Shown: positions 41,787 through 52,894 of the stretch, one piece after another
Layout: each line of letters opens with the position of its first letter
Numbering within the stretch: the first letter of the stretch is position 1
Source of the DNA: Calothrix sp. PCC 7507
Lineage (GTDB): Bacteria > Cyanobacteriota > Cyanobacteriia > Cyanobacteriales > Nostocaceae
Direction: 5' to 3'
DNA length: 64,000 nt
Assembly (NCBI RefSeq): GCF_000316575.1
Contig: NC_019682.1
Span: forward strand, 5,206,001 to 5,270,000
Notes under the pieces: generated by a model
Databases searched by the model: none
What the model saw: the letters and a program-made list of their open reading frames with translations, nothing else
What the model was told of the DNA's origin: nothing
Program-made: the position numbers and the translations under genes

Positions 41787-42749
41787 CTAAGGTTTAACGC
41801 TGTAGCCACTTACGTCAACTGGTGTATACCCCTGGCCAACTAATTGGTCAAAAGTAGCTTGATATTGAGCCGAAGTTAAACCATGTCGCGCTACCCAAGC
41901 AGGACTGTTGGACTTATCCCAAATAGCGGCGTAGCGGTCTTGTCCGTTGACATTGTAGCCGCTGACTTTTACCAAGCGATAGCCTTGACCGACGTACTGA
42001 TCAAAAGCTGCTTGATATTGGGCCGAAGTTAAACCATGTCGTGCTACCCAAGCTGAACCGCCAGATTTCACCCAAATAGCAGCGTAGCGGTCTTGTCCGT
42101 TCAAACTATAACCACTGACATCGACCAAGCGATAGCCTTGACCAACGAATTGGTCAAAAGCTGCTTGATATTGAGCCGAAGTTAAACCATGTCGTGCTAC
42201 CCAAGCAGGACTGTTGGACTTATCCCAAATGGCGGCGTAGCGGTCTTGTCCGTTGACATTGTAGCCGCTGACTTTCACCAAGCGATAGCCTTGACCGACG
42301 AATTGGTCAAAAGCTGCTTGATATTGGGCCGAAGTTAAACCATGTCGCGCTACCCAAGCAGGCCCACCAGATTTTACCCAAATAGCGGCGTAGCGGTCTT
42401 GTCCGTTGACATCGTAACCGCTGACATCTACCAAGCGATAGCCTTGACCGACGAATTGATCAAAAGCTGCTTGATATTGGGCTGAGGTTAACCCATGTCG
42501 TGCTACCCAAGCTGAACCGCCAGATTTTACCCAAATAGCAGCATAGCGGTCTTGGCTATTAGCTATTGCTTGGATACTTCCTAGAGGAATTCTTTGTGCA
42601 TGAAGTTCTTTCTGGGCAACTACTCCAATATTTGCTTTAGTATTATCTACACTGTTAGCAGAGTTGATAGAAGCAGCAAAAGCAGAATTAGCCAAAGTGG
42701 CAAGTAAAACTGCACTAGAGGCAGTGAAAGCTAAAGAGCGAATGAACAT
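41787..42749 (-). CDS. Secreted protein of five BTRD1-type tandem repeats
   Basis: 320 residues from the ATG at 42749, chosen because it begins a clear signal peptide (MFIRSLAFTASSAVLLATLANSAFA). An upstream in-frame ATG would add 43 unlikely residues. After a short linker come five repeats of about 46 residues, each RYAAIW.K..., WVARHGLTSAQYQ, FDQ..GQGYR and V.VSGY, then NGQD. This matches the bacterial tandem repeat domain 1 (BTRD1), also found in fungal polyglycine hydrolases as a non-catalytic domain. No catalytic domain is present. The repeats may bind a peptide, wall or surface ligand. The DNA of the repeats is nearly identical, which suggests recent homogenisation. Confidence 0.8.
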   Translation of the reverse strand: MFIRSLAFTASSAVLLATLANSAFAASINSANSVDNTKANIGVVAQKELHAQRIPLGSIQAIANSQDRYAAIWVKSGGSAWVARHGLTSAQYQAAFDQFVGQGYRLVDVSGYDVNGQDRYAAIWVKSGGPAWVARHGLTSAQYQAAFDQFVGQGYRLVKVSGYNVNGQDRYAAIWDKSNSPAWVARHGLTSAQYQAAFDQFVGQGYRLVDVSGYSLNGQDRYAAIWVKSGGSAWVARHGLTSAQYQAAFDQYVGQGYRLVKVSGYNVNGQDRYAAIWDKSNSPAWVARHGLTSAQYQATFDQLVGQGYTPVDVSGYSVKP

Positions 42750-42888
42750 ATTAGTAAAATAAACTTGTGAGAGTGTATATTTTTGAGTTTTTGAGGCACA
42801 CTGACTAGATAGGTTAGCGTTGGTTTTTTTATGCAGTCTCAGGTTGTAAGCTGATATGCGTCTAAATTTTATAAACACTCTTTATCGT

Positions 42889-45012
<2,124 letters not shown>

Positions 45013-45165
45013 GCAATAGGCAATAGGGAAAAGTTTCTGGTAACTCCCACGCCAGTCCCTTTTAACAGTCAACAGTCAACAGATTTACTTCAGCTACATT
45101 ATTGGTCAGCAAAATACTGTAATATATCCACACATATCTTTACGTGATTTGAGGAGTTCAGACCG

Positions 45166-45735
45166 ATGAATACACAACTATCTCGTAGCTTATTAGGTAA
45201 AACAGTGGGTGTGGCGATCGCAGCAGCTGGTCTTTTGGTTAACGTGCCAACCTTTGCTCAGTCTACTCCCGCACCAACACCAGCGGTTAAACCCGCGCCA
45301 GCAAAACCCAAAACTCCTGGTACAATTGTTGATGTTGCCAGTGCTAACCCTTCTTTCAAGACCTTGGTAGCAGCTGTGAAAGCAGCAGGTCTGGTAGAAA
45401 CTTTATCTGGTCAAGGCCCATTCACAGTATTTGCACCCACCGATGCTGCATTTGCCAAGTTGCCAAAAGGTACTCTAGAAAAACTATTGAAGCCAGAAAA
45501 TAAAGCAACCCTGGTGAAGGTTTTAACTTATCACGTCATCAGCGGTGCAGTTGATTCTAAATCCATCAAATCTGGCGAAGTCAAGACGGTTGAAGGCGCA
45601 TCAGTTAAAGTTACAGTGAGAAAAGCTGGTGTAACAGTAGGTAATGCCAAAGTCATCAAAGCAGATGTCAAAGCCAGCAATGGTTATATCCATGTAATTG
45701 ATACAGTCCTACTCCCTCCTGGATTGAAACTGTAA
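45166..45735 (+). CDS. Secreted fasciclin-domain protein
   Basis: 189 residues. GAGGAG at 45151-45156 is a good ribosome binding site. The signal peptide (about 1-31, [18 protein letters not shown]) is followed by a Pro/Ala-rich linker and one fasciclin (FAS1) domain: [50 protein letters not shown] and the C-terminal [14 protein letters not shown]. Such domains mediate adhesion. Cyanobacterial ones are periplasmic or surface-attached. A hairpin follows the stop. Confidence 0.92.
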   Translation: MNTQLSRSLLGKTVGVAIAAAGLLVNVPTFAQSTPAPTPAVKPAPAKPKTPGTIVDVASANPSFKTLVAAVKAAGLVETLSGQGPFTVFAPTDAAFAKLPKGTLEKLLKPENKATLVKVLTYHVISGAVDSKSIKSGEVKTVEGASVKVTVRKAGVTVGNAKVIKADVKASNGYIHVIDTVLLPPGLKL

Positions 45736-45780
45736 ATAGCGATCGCCATCAAAGATACTTTGAGCAGTTAATGGTGTTCA

Positions 45781-45842
45781 GATACCCAACTTCTTCTCAA
45801 CACCCGTAGGGTGTCTTCCGGCAGAGTAGAAGTCGGGTATCT
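45781..45842 (+). terminator. Hairpin downstream of the fasciclin gene
   Basis: The arms GATACCCAACTTCT (45781-45794) and AGAAGTCGGGTATC (45829-45842) pair with one mismatch. An inner hairpin (ACACCCGTAGGGTGT, 45800-45814) adds stability. No long U-run follows, so termination is probable rather than certain. The rest of the 45736-46120 gap has a CCCCC/GGGGG hairpin near 46003-46020. Confidence 0.55.
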
Positions 45843-46120
45843 CGCAGGGACATAAAATTAATGGGACAGACCACGGTTGGACAAAAGCATCGAACAGCCC
45901 ATCCAGCATCATCTGCTACCGTGTGAATCTTTATTCTCAACAGTAACTTCTACTATTTTCTCTCACCCAGATTTAACATTTAGACAGGTATCCCCCCTTA
46001 ATCCCCCGATGTCTTGGGGGGAAAAAATGCAATTCCCTTCCCCCTATCTCTTTGTTGAGGATAGTCCAATCCCATGACATTAGTATATAATGATGGATTG
46101 TGTCGAATCAACGCTAGACC

Positions 46121-46318
46121 ATGCCTAAACTCAAGACTCGTAAAGCAGCAGCGAAGCGATTCCGTGCCACCGGCACAGGTAAAATCGTGCGTCGTAAAGC
46201 TGGTAAAAACCACTTGCTAGAACACAAAAGTTCTGACAAGAAGCGCAACTTCTCCAAGACTGCACTTGTACATGAACGCGATGAAGATAATGTGCGTTTA
46301 ATGCTCCCATATTTGTAA
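46121..46318 (+). CDS. rpmI: 50S ribosomal protein L35
   Basis: 65 residues, the full family length. [37 protein letters not shown] is the conserved basic N-terminus, with the NFSK and [12 protein letters not shown] segments of bacterial L35. The rplT gene follows after 19 bp, giving the usual rpmI-rplT pair. infC, which often leads this operon, is not just upstream here. Confidence 0.97.
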   Translation: MPKLKTRKAAAKRFRATGTGKIVRRKAGKNHLLEHKSSDKKRNFSKTALVHERDEDNVRLMLPYL

Positions 46319-46337
46319 ATTCTTCAGGAATTAAGTT

Positions 46338-46694
46338 ATGACTCGGGTAAAACGCGGTAACGTAGCTCGTAAACGCCGCAATAAAATTCTCAAACTAGCT
46401 AAAGGTTTTCGCGGTTCCCACTCAACTCTGTTTAGAACCGCCAACCAACAGGTAATGAAGGCCCTACGGAGTGCCTACCGCGATCGCAAAAACAGAAAGC
46501 GCGATTTCCGTCGTCTCTGGATCACCCGCATCAACGCCGCTGCAAGACTTCATGGTTTGAGTTACAGCCAATTGATCGGTAACTTGAAAAAGGCTGATAT
46601 CCAACTAAATCGCAAGATGTTGGCACAATTAGCAGTCCTCGATCCAGCTAGTTTTGGCAAAGTTGCTGAATTAGCGAATCAAGCAAAAGGATAA
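46338..46694 (+). CDS. rplT: 50S ribosomal protein L20
   Basis: 118 residues. It begins [26 protein letters not shown] and has [43 protein letters not shown] and the C-terminal globular part, complete. L20 is needed for early 50S assembly and in many bacteria represses its own operon. No such leader structure can be shown here. Confidence 0.97.
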   Translation: MTRVKRGNVARKRRNKILKLAKGFRGSHSTLFRTANQQVMKALRSAYRDRKNRKRDFRRLWITRINAAARLHGLSYSQLIGNLKKADIQLNRKMLAQLAVLDPASFGKVAELANQAKG

Positions 46695-46727
46695 ATGTGA
46701 CAACGAATCAAGGATGAAGTATGAAGT

Positions 46728-47624
46728 ATGAAGGCTGAAACGCACTCCACAGAAAAGTCTGGGGGCTTGAGAAAAGACACCTCGTTGTTCACAAAGCGTG
46801 TCTGGAAACAATTCTTTTTTTCATCCTTTATCCTTTATCCTTTATCCTTTGTTCGGTTACATGTGGTGATATCTACCACCGTTTTTTGCATTCTCTGCTT
46901 CATGGGGACAGGATTGGTGGCATCAGCTGCCCCAATGCCAGAAATTCAGCGGGGTTATTTGACGGTAGCTGTCAAAGATAACTTACGTCCCTTAGGATTT
47001 AAAGATGCTAGTGGTAATTTGCAAGGCTTAGAAATTGATTTGGCGAAGCACTTGGCAGTTGACTTGCTAGGCAAAGCAGAGGCTGTCAAGTTGCAACCAG
47101 TATCCAACCGCGATCGCTTGTCTGTAGTTTTAGATCATAAAGTTGATTTAGCGATCGCTAGAGTGACAGCAACAGAGTCACGGGAGCGCCTGGTAAGTCT
47201 CAGTGTTCCTTATTATCTTGATAGCACCGTATTAATTACACAAGATACATCTGTGCAGCAGCCGAGTGATTTGGCAAAACGGAAAATCGCTGTACTCAAC
47301 AATTCCAGCACTATTGCTAAACTGCGAAATTTTTTACCAACAGCTGAATTGGCAGGAGTGAATTCCTATGCAGAGGCGAGAGAGCGCATAGAGAGCCATA
47401 CAGCAGCAGCTTTTGCCGCAGATGCTAGTGTCTTGACTGGTTGGGTGCAGGAATATCCTCAGTATCGGCTATTGCCCAACAAGCTATCAACGGAACCCTT
47501 ATCTGTAGTCATGCCCAAGGGATTACAGTACGACGAATTCAGACGCAAGGTGAATGAAGCGATCGCTCGTTATATCGCTGAAGGTTGGCTGCAAGAACGC
47601 ATTAAATATTGGGGTCTAATGTAG
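46728..47624 (+). CDS. Family-3 solute-binding protein (ABC amino-acid type)
   Basis: 298 residues as drawn. The mature domain is bacterial solute-binding family 3: RGYLTVAVKDNLRPLGFKD, LEIDLAKHLAVDLLG, LDLAIARVTATESRERLVSLSVPYY and GLQYDEFRRKVNEAIARY. The start is uncertain: the ATG at 46728 lies in an ATGAAGT heptamer array, and the next 45 codons run through an ATCCTTT array (about 46827-46852) that gives the odd FFFSSFILYPLSF. A GTG at 46863 or 46866 would start a conventional signal peptide (VVISTTVFCILCFMGTGLVASA) and may be the true start. No permease or ATPase gene adjoins, so it works with a partner elsewhere or acts as a signalling sensor. Confidence 0.78.
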   Translation: MKAETHSTEKSGGLRKDTSLFTKRVWKQFFFSSFILYPLSFVRLHVVISTTVFCILCFMGTGLVASAAPMPEIQRGYLTVAVKDNLRPLGFKDASGNLQGLEIDLAKHLAVDLLGKAEAVKLQPVSNRDRLSVVLDHKVDLAIARVTATESRERLVSLSVPYYLDSTVLITQDTSVQQPSDLAKRKIAVLNNSSTIAKLRNFLPTAELAGVNSYAEARERIESHTAAAFAADASVLTGWVQEYPQYRLLPNKLSTEPLSVVMPKGLQYDEFRRKVNEAIARYIAEGWLQERIKYWGLM

Positions 47625-47640
47625 GGGCATTTAAGTTGCA

Positions 47641-47747
47641 TATAGCGGTTCTCAGTTGGATGCAATACAAAATTATATCGTTGCTTGTAGGGTCACGGCA
47701 CTGCCGTGACCTTGTGAGTGTATTGGACTCAAGCGATAACTGCTATA
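47641..47747. repeat. R4 element, short copy
   Basis: 107 bp with ends TATAGCGGTTCTCAG and (inverted) TATAGCAGTTATCGC, both followed by CAATACA/CCAATACA-type sequence. It encloses GGGTCACGGCACTGCCGTGACC, a perfect hairpin. It begins 16 bp after the upstream stop codon. Confidence 0.6.
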
Positions 47748-48004
47748 TTTCATCGTGTAGACCGTTGACTATTGACAAAGAAAAATGGTTGTGATTATGA
47801 ATAAGCCTTTTAGCTGATCTCCTGAGTTGTTGAACGAAATTCAATTCATTCGTGGATATGGGAACAGGGAACAGAAAAGCATTTGTGCAATTAATTCTGT
47901 CTAAGTACTTATACCATTTCACAACTTTTCATGAGTTGATCGTACCTCTACGCTTAAGTGTGGCGATCGCCTCTTTGCAAAATAAAGGCAGACGCAAAGT
48001 CTTA

Positions 48005-48174
48005 TATAGCAATTCTCAGATGAATGAAATACACTTTCCGCAAAGGAGTCAGAAGCCAGAATATTTCACCCTGAGTGCAGCCGTTCGCGCAGCGTCTCGC
48101 AGAGAAGGGTGGAACTCTCCTGAATTCTGATCACCCAATCCAGGACGTATTGCAACAGACTGATAACCGCTATA
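48005..48174. repeat. R4 element, second short copy
   Basis: 170 bp with ends TATAGCAATTCTCAG and (inverted) TATAGCGGTTATCAG. The interior holds a GC-rich segment (GTTCGCGCAGCGTCTCGCAG) not in the copy at 47641, so the two differ by insertion. An apparent 92-codon frame here (47852-48130) is not a gene. The remaining 48175-48601 is AT-rich and may contain the promoter of the next gene. Confidence 0.55.
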
Positions 48175-48601
48175 TTAGGTTATCCACTAGTCTCTATTGA
48201 TACTAGCCTCTACTGAGGCAAAGCGATCTATCGTGCTTTTTAAAGCATTGCAAGTTCAATAAAGCTTAAACATTTTTTTTGCTCAACAAGGATCAAAAAT
48301 AAACTAAATATAAGTAAGATTTTTTACTTGTACTTACTCACAAAAATCACCTCTTGGGAAAATTCTGCCTTCTACACAACATTTACTATGCTTTGCTCAG
48401 GATCTAACCTAAGTAGATGGATAGTATTAAATCATTTAAATACTTTTACGCACTTACTTTAAAGTAAACTTTTAAATATTCCTAAAGGCTTAAAGATTTA
48501 GTGAACTTACGTATAATCTCGTAAAAAAATAAATCAAAAATCATACACTACGGTTAAGGTCAATTTAAAAGAGCTTTTTTCAAACAAGCCTAAAGAAGAT
48601 C

Positions 48602-49762
48602 ATGTTGACAGAACGTAGAGAAATGCAGCCTAAGACGAAGCCACCAACATCACTAAACTTGTTGCAGTCATTTAGCGACAGAGCAATTAAAGACGTATTT
48701 TTCAAGCCCCAAAGCGACCTAGAAGTGCAAGAGCATTTAGCAGCAGCCATCCAATGGTTGAAGCGAGCTCACGATCAAAGTCCTGATGATGGAGTCAGCT
48801 GGGGATACTCCCTCAAAGGTGGATGGCGACCATCCTATCGCGAAACCTCCGGCTATATTGCCGAGACGTTTTTCGACGTAGCTAAATATACGCAAGATGA
48901 TGATGCTTGGCAGCGAACAATCACAATCAGTAAGTGGTTAGTCAAAGTCCAGAACAAAGATGGGTCAATTTCCGACCCCCGTTACGGTGACAAAGGTATC
49001 GTTTTTGACACAGGTCAAGTACTGCAAGGATTGATTCGCGCTTACGAAGAAACTCAAGAACCTGATTTTCTCCAAGCAGCAGAAGCAGCAGGAGACTGGC
49101 TAGTCAAAGTAGCAGATGAGACAGGGCGTTGGACTAAGAATACACACCTAGGTATACCCCATGTCTATAACACCCGCGTAGCTTGGCAGTTGCTCAAACT
49201 ACACACCATCAGTCCCAACGCCGACAGAGAGAGAGTAGGCCGAGCCAACCTAGATTGGGGAGTGAGCCAGCAAAAGGATGGGTGGTTTGACCAGTGCGCC
49301 TTTAGAGCAGGAGAAGCTCCCTTTACACATAACATTGCTTATGCGATTCGTGGTTTGCTAGAAGCAGGCTATTTGATGAACGATCAGAAGTATATAGATG
49401 CTGCAACTGCGGGAGCCAAGGCGATGATACCGCACATAGCGGCAGATGGCTTCATTGCTGGACAATTTGATAGCAACGGTAAACCCGAGGGAAATTATTG
49501 TTGTCTGACTGGTAACTGTCAAATGGGCATCATTTGGCTCAAGCTGTATCAACAAACCGGCGATCGCAGTTACTACGAAGCAGCCAAAAGCAGCTTGCAA
49601 TATGTCATGTCCTCACAGGACATTCACACCTCTGATTTAAATATCCGTGGTGCGATTAAAGGTTCTCAGCCAATTTGGGGCAAATATACGCGATTGTCGT
49701 ATCCCAACTGGGCTACAAAGTTTTTTATTGATGGATTATTTTTACTATTGAAATTACAGTGA
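48602..49762 (+). CDS. Alpha/alpha-toroid (terpenoid cyclase or glycoside-hydrolase-like) protein
   Basis: 386 residues. Repeated paired helices with Trp/Gly turns, such as AAAIQWLKRAHDQSPDDGVSWGYSL, YIAETFFDVAKYTQDDDAW, QVLQGLIRAYEETQEPDFLQAAEAAGDWLV, NTRVAWQLLKLH and FTHNIAYAIRGLLEAGYL, form an alpha/alpha toroid. No terpene-cyclase DxDD motif is seen. Its stop overlaps the start of a WecG/TagA-family glycosyltransferase (ATGA), so it probably acts with it, perhaps on polysaccharide as a lyase, hydrolase or epimerase. The specific activity is unknown. Confidence 0.75.
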   Translation: MLTERREMQPKTKPPTSLNLLQSFSDRAIKDVFFKPQSDLEVQEHLAAAIQWLKRAHDQSPDDGVSWGYSLKGGWRPSYRETSGYIAETFFDVAKYTQDDDAWQRTITISKWLVKVQNKDGSISDPRYGDKGIVFDTGQVLQGLIRAYEETQEPDFLQAAEAAGDWLVKVADETGRWTKNTHLGIPHVYNTRVAWQLLKLHTISPNADRERVGRANLDWGVSQQKDGWFDQCAFRAGEAPFTHNIAYAIRGLLEAGYLMNDQKYIDAATAGAKAMIPHIAADGFIAGQFDSNGKPEGNYCCLTGNCQMGIIWLKLYQQTGDRSYYEAAKSSLQYVMSSQDIHTSDLNIRGAIKGSQPIWGKYTRLSYPNWATKFFIDGLFLLLKLQ

Positions 49763-50610
49763 TGAATAGACAAGCAATCATAGATAATTATTCACAAGCA
49801 TCAGAAAATCACTATAGCAGTCAGTTGAAAACCACAAAAAAGGTGAGGATTTTAGACACGAGCTTTGATGCCTTGAGCCTGGCGCAAACCGTAGACTGGG
49901 TAGTGGAGTTGATTAAATCTGGGCAAAAAGGATATATCTGTACTGTGAACGTCGCTATCTTAATGATGATGCGTTCCTATCCACAGCTACGGAATTTTGT
50001 ACACAACGCTGCCTTAGTAGTAGCAGATGGTCAGCCTTTAGTCTGGACTTCAAAATTGCTGGAACAGCAGTTACCAGAACGTGTCACAGGAATTGACCTG
50101 ATCGATGCGATCGCTGCTAGAGCAGAAAAAGAAGGTCTAGGAATCTATCTGATGGGAGCAACTGCTCCAGTAATTGCAGCTGCAGCCTTCAAAATGCAGT
50201 CTAAATATCCCAGGCTCAAGATTTGCGGTTTTGATGACGGTTACTTTAACGAAGCTCAGTCAGCCGAACGAGCAGCCGCAATTTCTCAAAGTGGCGCACA
50301 AATTCTGTTCGTGGGTATGGGTGTACCCAGACAAGAATCATTCCTAGAACAAAATTGGGACGAATTGGGAATAAATTTGGCAATTCCCGTTGGTGGGAGC
50401 TTTGATGTTTACGCCGGACTTAGAAAGCGCGCTCCTTTGTGGGTGCAACAAACTGGACTAGAGTGGCTTTATCGCTTAATCCAGGAACCACAAAGACTTT
50501 GGAAGCGTTATTTACTTACCAATTCGCAGTTTGTATTAGAAATACTGCGATCTATGTTTACTCGCAGTCACAATACCACGGTATTGTCTAATGCTAGGGA
50601 GAGACACTAA
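49759..50610 (+). CDS. WecG/TagA/CpsF-family glycosyltransferase
   Basis: 283 residues. Members add N-acetylmannosaminuronate or N-acetylmannosamine to a lipid-linked sugar (enterobacterial common antigen, teichoic acid linkage unit), or act in capsule and exopolysaccharide synthesis. Features: RILDTSFDALSLAQTVDWV, GYICTVNVAILMMM (about 54-67), LVVADGQPLVW, PERVTGIDLI, GIYLMGATAPVI, ILFVGMGVPRQESFLEQN and IPVGGSFDVYAGL, all family blocks in order, plus the C-terminal LEWLYRLIQEPQRLWKRY. It overlaps the toroid gene by four bases. Likely exopolysaccharide or sheath synthesis, by inference. Confidence 0.92.
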   Translation: MMNRQAIIDNYSQASENHYSSQLKTTKKVRILDTSFDALSLAQTVDWVVELIKSGQKGYICTVNVAILMMMRSYPQLRNFVHNAALVVADGQPLVWTSKLLEQQLPERVTGIDLIDAIAARAEKEGLGIYLMGATAPVIAAAAFKMQSKYPRLKICGFDDGYFNEAQSAERAAAISQSGAQILFVGMGVPRQESFLEQNWDELGINLAIPVGGSFDVYAGLRKRAPLWVQQTGLEWLYRLIQEPQRLWKRYLLTNSQFVLEILRSMFTRSHNTTVLSNARERH

Positions 50611-50772
50611 GCGATCAGCTAATGGTTGGGGCAAAGAGTGTAAGGTAATTTGTCCTAAACCATTATTCTACATACTTAGTTAGTCTTAAATTTCATCAGC
50701 AGCCTATATAGGTACATAGCCTAGCACAAATAAAATTAATTGGTGTATCCGATACCTTTTTGCTAACATTCA

Positions 50773-51120
50773 TTAACAAATACACTCTTTAAGAGAGGGC
50801 GTATCAACCAATGCACGAAGGAAAATCCCTCGCGCACCATTTAGATCCCTCGGCATCACCCGCCCGTCAGATGGAGACTTGACGAATTTAGCACCACCAA
50901 GTTTGTGGATTATTTCGCCAGTCCAACTGACTGTTTTTGATGTATATGCCTCGTTGACATCCATTACTACCTTGCCAGTTTCAAAAACTTTGTGTTTAAG
51001 AAACTGCTTAAAACGGTAGTGAGAAAGTGTTAACATCTGGCGTACTGACTTTGACCTAATTCGTCGTTTTGCCTTTTTGGACATCTGGGATGTTTCAAAA
51101 GTTGGTAGTAAAATAGCGAA
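50773..51120 (-). pseudogene. TnpB (IS607 type) C-terminal remnant
   Basis: From about 51120 the frame reads ILLPTFETSQM and RRIRSKSVRQMLTLSHYRFKQFL, then VNEAYTSKTVSWTGEIIHKLGGAKF and DLNGARGIFLRALVDTP. These are the conserved closing segments of a TnpB/Fanzor-type RNA-guided nuclease. The zinc ribbon cysteines after YTSKT are absent in this type. Everything N-terminal is deleted, so it is inactive. It directly follows the truncated serine recombinase. Confidence 0.8.
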
Positions 51121-51123
51121 GCG

Positions 51124-51402
51124 TTAGCGACGTAAGGAGCGTCTGATTTCGGCATCTGGGTAGAGTGACTGCATATAAGCAATTTGTCTACCAAGGTCGT
51201 CTCGCTGTTTGGTTGAACTGACTCGGCAGTAGCAAATAAGGGAAGTTCTAACTGCACCGCGAAAATAGGACTCGACATCAAAGAGTCTTTGCCCTGCTTC
51301 GTTTTTGATGCTTTGGATTTTCCCATTGTCTGCATACTTCCTTAGTGTGTTTGGGTGCAGTCCGAGTTTTTTAACTGCCTCTCGTAGTGGTACGTAAGCC
51401 AT
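51124..51402 (-). pseudogene. IS607-family serine recombinase (TnpA), truncated
   Basis: 92 residues. The N-terminal MerR-like DNA-binding part (YVPLREAVKKLGLHPNTLRKYADNGKI) and the beginning of the serine recombinase fold (ICYCRVSSTKQRDDLGRQI) with the nucleophile region (CRVSS) are present. The sequence ends abruptly at PDAEIRRSLRR, where the full protein would continue by about 100 residues. The element looks to have lost its middle by one internal deletion joining tnpA to tnpB. IS607 elements normally carry both genes plus a guide RNA. Confidence 0.8.
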
Positions 51403-51510
51403 ACCACTATAGAACCCATTTGTTATTTTATGTTAGCTATTGTTAGCAAATAACTAGCTATTGACTAGCCCTCCACGGAAACAAACTAGCAATAGCATCT
51501 TGGAATGGGA

Positions 51511-51566
51511 AGAGTTGACTGTTGACTGTTGACGGTTGAAAGTTGATGGTTGACAGTCATCAGTCA
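51511..51566. repeat. Heptamer repeat (GTTGACT)n and relatives
   Basis: Units GTTGACT, GTTGACG, GTTGAAA, GTTGATG and GTTGACA follow each other, then CAGTCATCAGTCATCC. It is similar to the array at 42889-42945. It lies just upstream of ycf37. Confidence 0.6.
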
Positions 51567-51657
51567 TCCATAGTGAATAGGAACCAGATTCTGAGATAGA
51601 ATTATGTTGGTTAAATAATAGATACTTAAGTATCTTTGATACCTGTGTTCCGAGGCA

Positions 51658-52182
51658 ATGGATAATAATCTAGCGATCGTTTATCTCTCAGTTTTGGTAG
51701 GCCTACTCACATTTACAGTTGTGAGTGTTTTTCGCCAAATTTTCAAAACTCGCAAACTTGAAAGTTCTTTGTCACGCTTGCGAGACAAGTTGAGTAAAGA
51801 CAAAGGCACGACTCAAGAGTATTATGAGTTGGCCAGTATTTATTCAGAAAAAAAATTATATTCACAAGCGATCGCACTTTTTCAAAAAGCCCTGAAAGCC
51901 GCTGATGAAGAAGGAGAAGAAAACATCTCTCCTATTTACAATGGCTTAGGCTACGCTTACTTTACCCAAGAACAATATGACTTGGCAATTCGCCAGTATA
52001 AGGAAGCTATTAAATATAAACCCGATTATGTCACAGCCTTAAATAATCTCGGTCATGCCTACGAACGGAAAAAATTAACTGTTCAAGCGCTACAAAGTTA
52101 CGAAGAAGTATTAAAATTTCAGCCAAATAATACAACTGCTAAACGCCGCGCGGAATCTCTAAGGCGCTTGGTTTCGGCGTAA
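51658..52182 (+). CDS. ycf37: Ycf37-like TPR protein (photosystem I assembly)
   Basis: 174 residues, the size of cyanobacterial Ycf37. An N-terminal membrane span (AIVYLSVLVGLLTFTVVSVF, about 5-24) and a basic linker are followed by three TPR units: YYELASIYSEKKLYSQAIALFQKAL, YNGLGYAYFTQEQYDLAIRQYKEAI and LNNLGHAYERKKLTVQALQSYEEVL. Ycf37 stabilises or helps assemble photosystem I in cyanobacteria and plastids. The small size, N-terminal span and TPR number fit. The GAGG before the ATG is too close for an ideal ribosome binding site. Confidence 0.8.
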   Translation: MDNNLAIVYLSVLVGLLTFTVVSVFRQIFKTRKLESSLSRLRDKLSKDKGTTQEYYELASIYSEKKLYSQAIALFQKALKAADEEGEENISPIYNGLGYAYFTQEQYDLAIRQYKEAIKYKPDYVTALNNLGHAYERKKLTVQALQSYEEVLKFQPNNTTAKRRAESLRRLVSA

Positions 52183-52421
52183 TTTTTAACGTTGCTTCTT
52201 TAGCTCGACTTTATCCATTTTTACGAACCCTAAAACCTGACGCCGAAACTCTTGTACGTCGCTAGGTTTAGTTTTTGTAACTTATCGATAATCAGCGAGG
52301 AAAGTGGCGTGAGGGTTAGGGTAGGGTAAAAAATATTTGATTTTTGAAATACACATAGCCTACCAAAAATTGGATATGGTGGGCTGCAAATACTGCAAAA
52401 CGCTGTAAGTGCCAATTCGTT

Positions 52422-52894
52422 TATAGCGTTTCCCGACAAGCGTGACGTACACCCGTAGTAGCACGGCACTGCCCATTGGTGTCAACTTAAGCTACAGATG
52501 GCTTATTGCAAGGCTTATCCACCCGCCCTTCGACTCCGCTCAGGGCTAATAGCCAAAGTTTACTAAAGTAAACTGAGGATTTTTTAGAATTTTTAGTCAT
52601 CTTCAGATGACTTTTGCTATGAGCAAGGAACTTCAGTTCCTTGCGGGACAAGGGTTTCGCGTTAAGGTGATTTCCGAGAAAGAAAATACCTGTATTGGCG
52701 AGTGTCGACACTTCGACAAGCTCAGTGCGGCGCTTCGCTCAACTCGCGATCTTTCAGTTGGTTGAGCGAAGTCGAAACCAACGGCGACGGTATATTTATT
52801 CCTGGAAATCACCTAAGTTGACACAGGTGGGCACTGCCGTGCCCCTACACCTCGCGGTATAATATTGTACTCCATCTGAATGGGAAGCGCTATA
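52422..52894. repeat. R4 element, long copy
   Basis: 473 bp with ends TATAGCGTTTCCCGAC and (inverted) TATAGCGCTTCCC. Near each end is a GGCACGGCACTGCCC-type palindrome arm, plus TTAAGTTGACAC direct-repeat motifs. The interior differs from the other R4 copies. R1 (52893-53077) follows immediately. Confidence 0.55.

Noticed and set aside
47852-48130. 92-residue forward frame
   Set aside because: Its second half is the R4 element at 48005-48174 and its first half has no recognisable feature.
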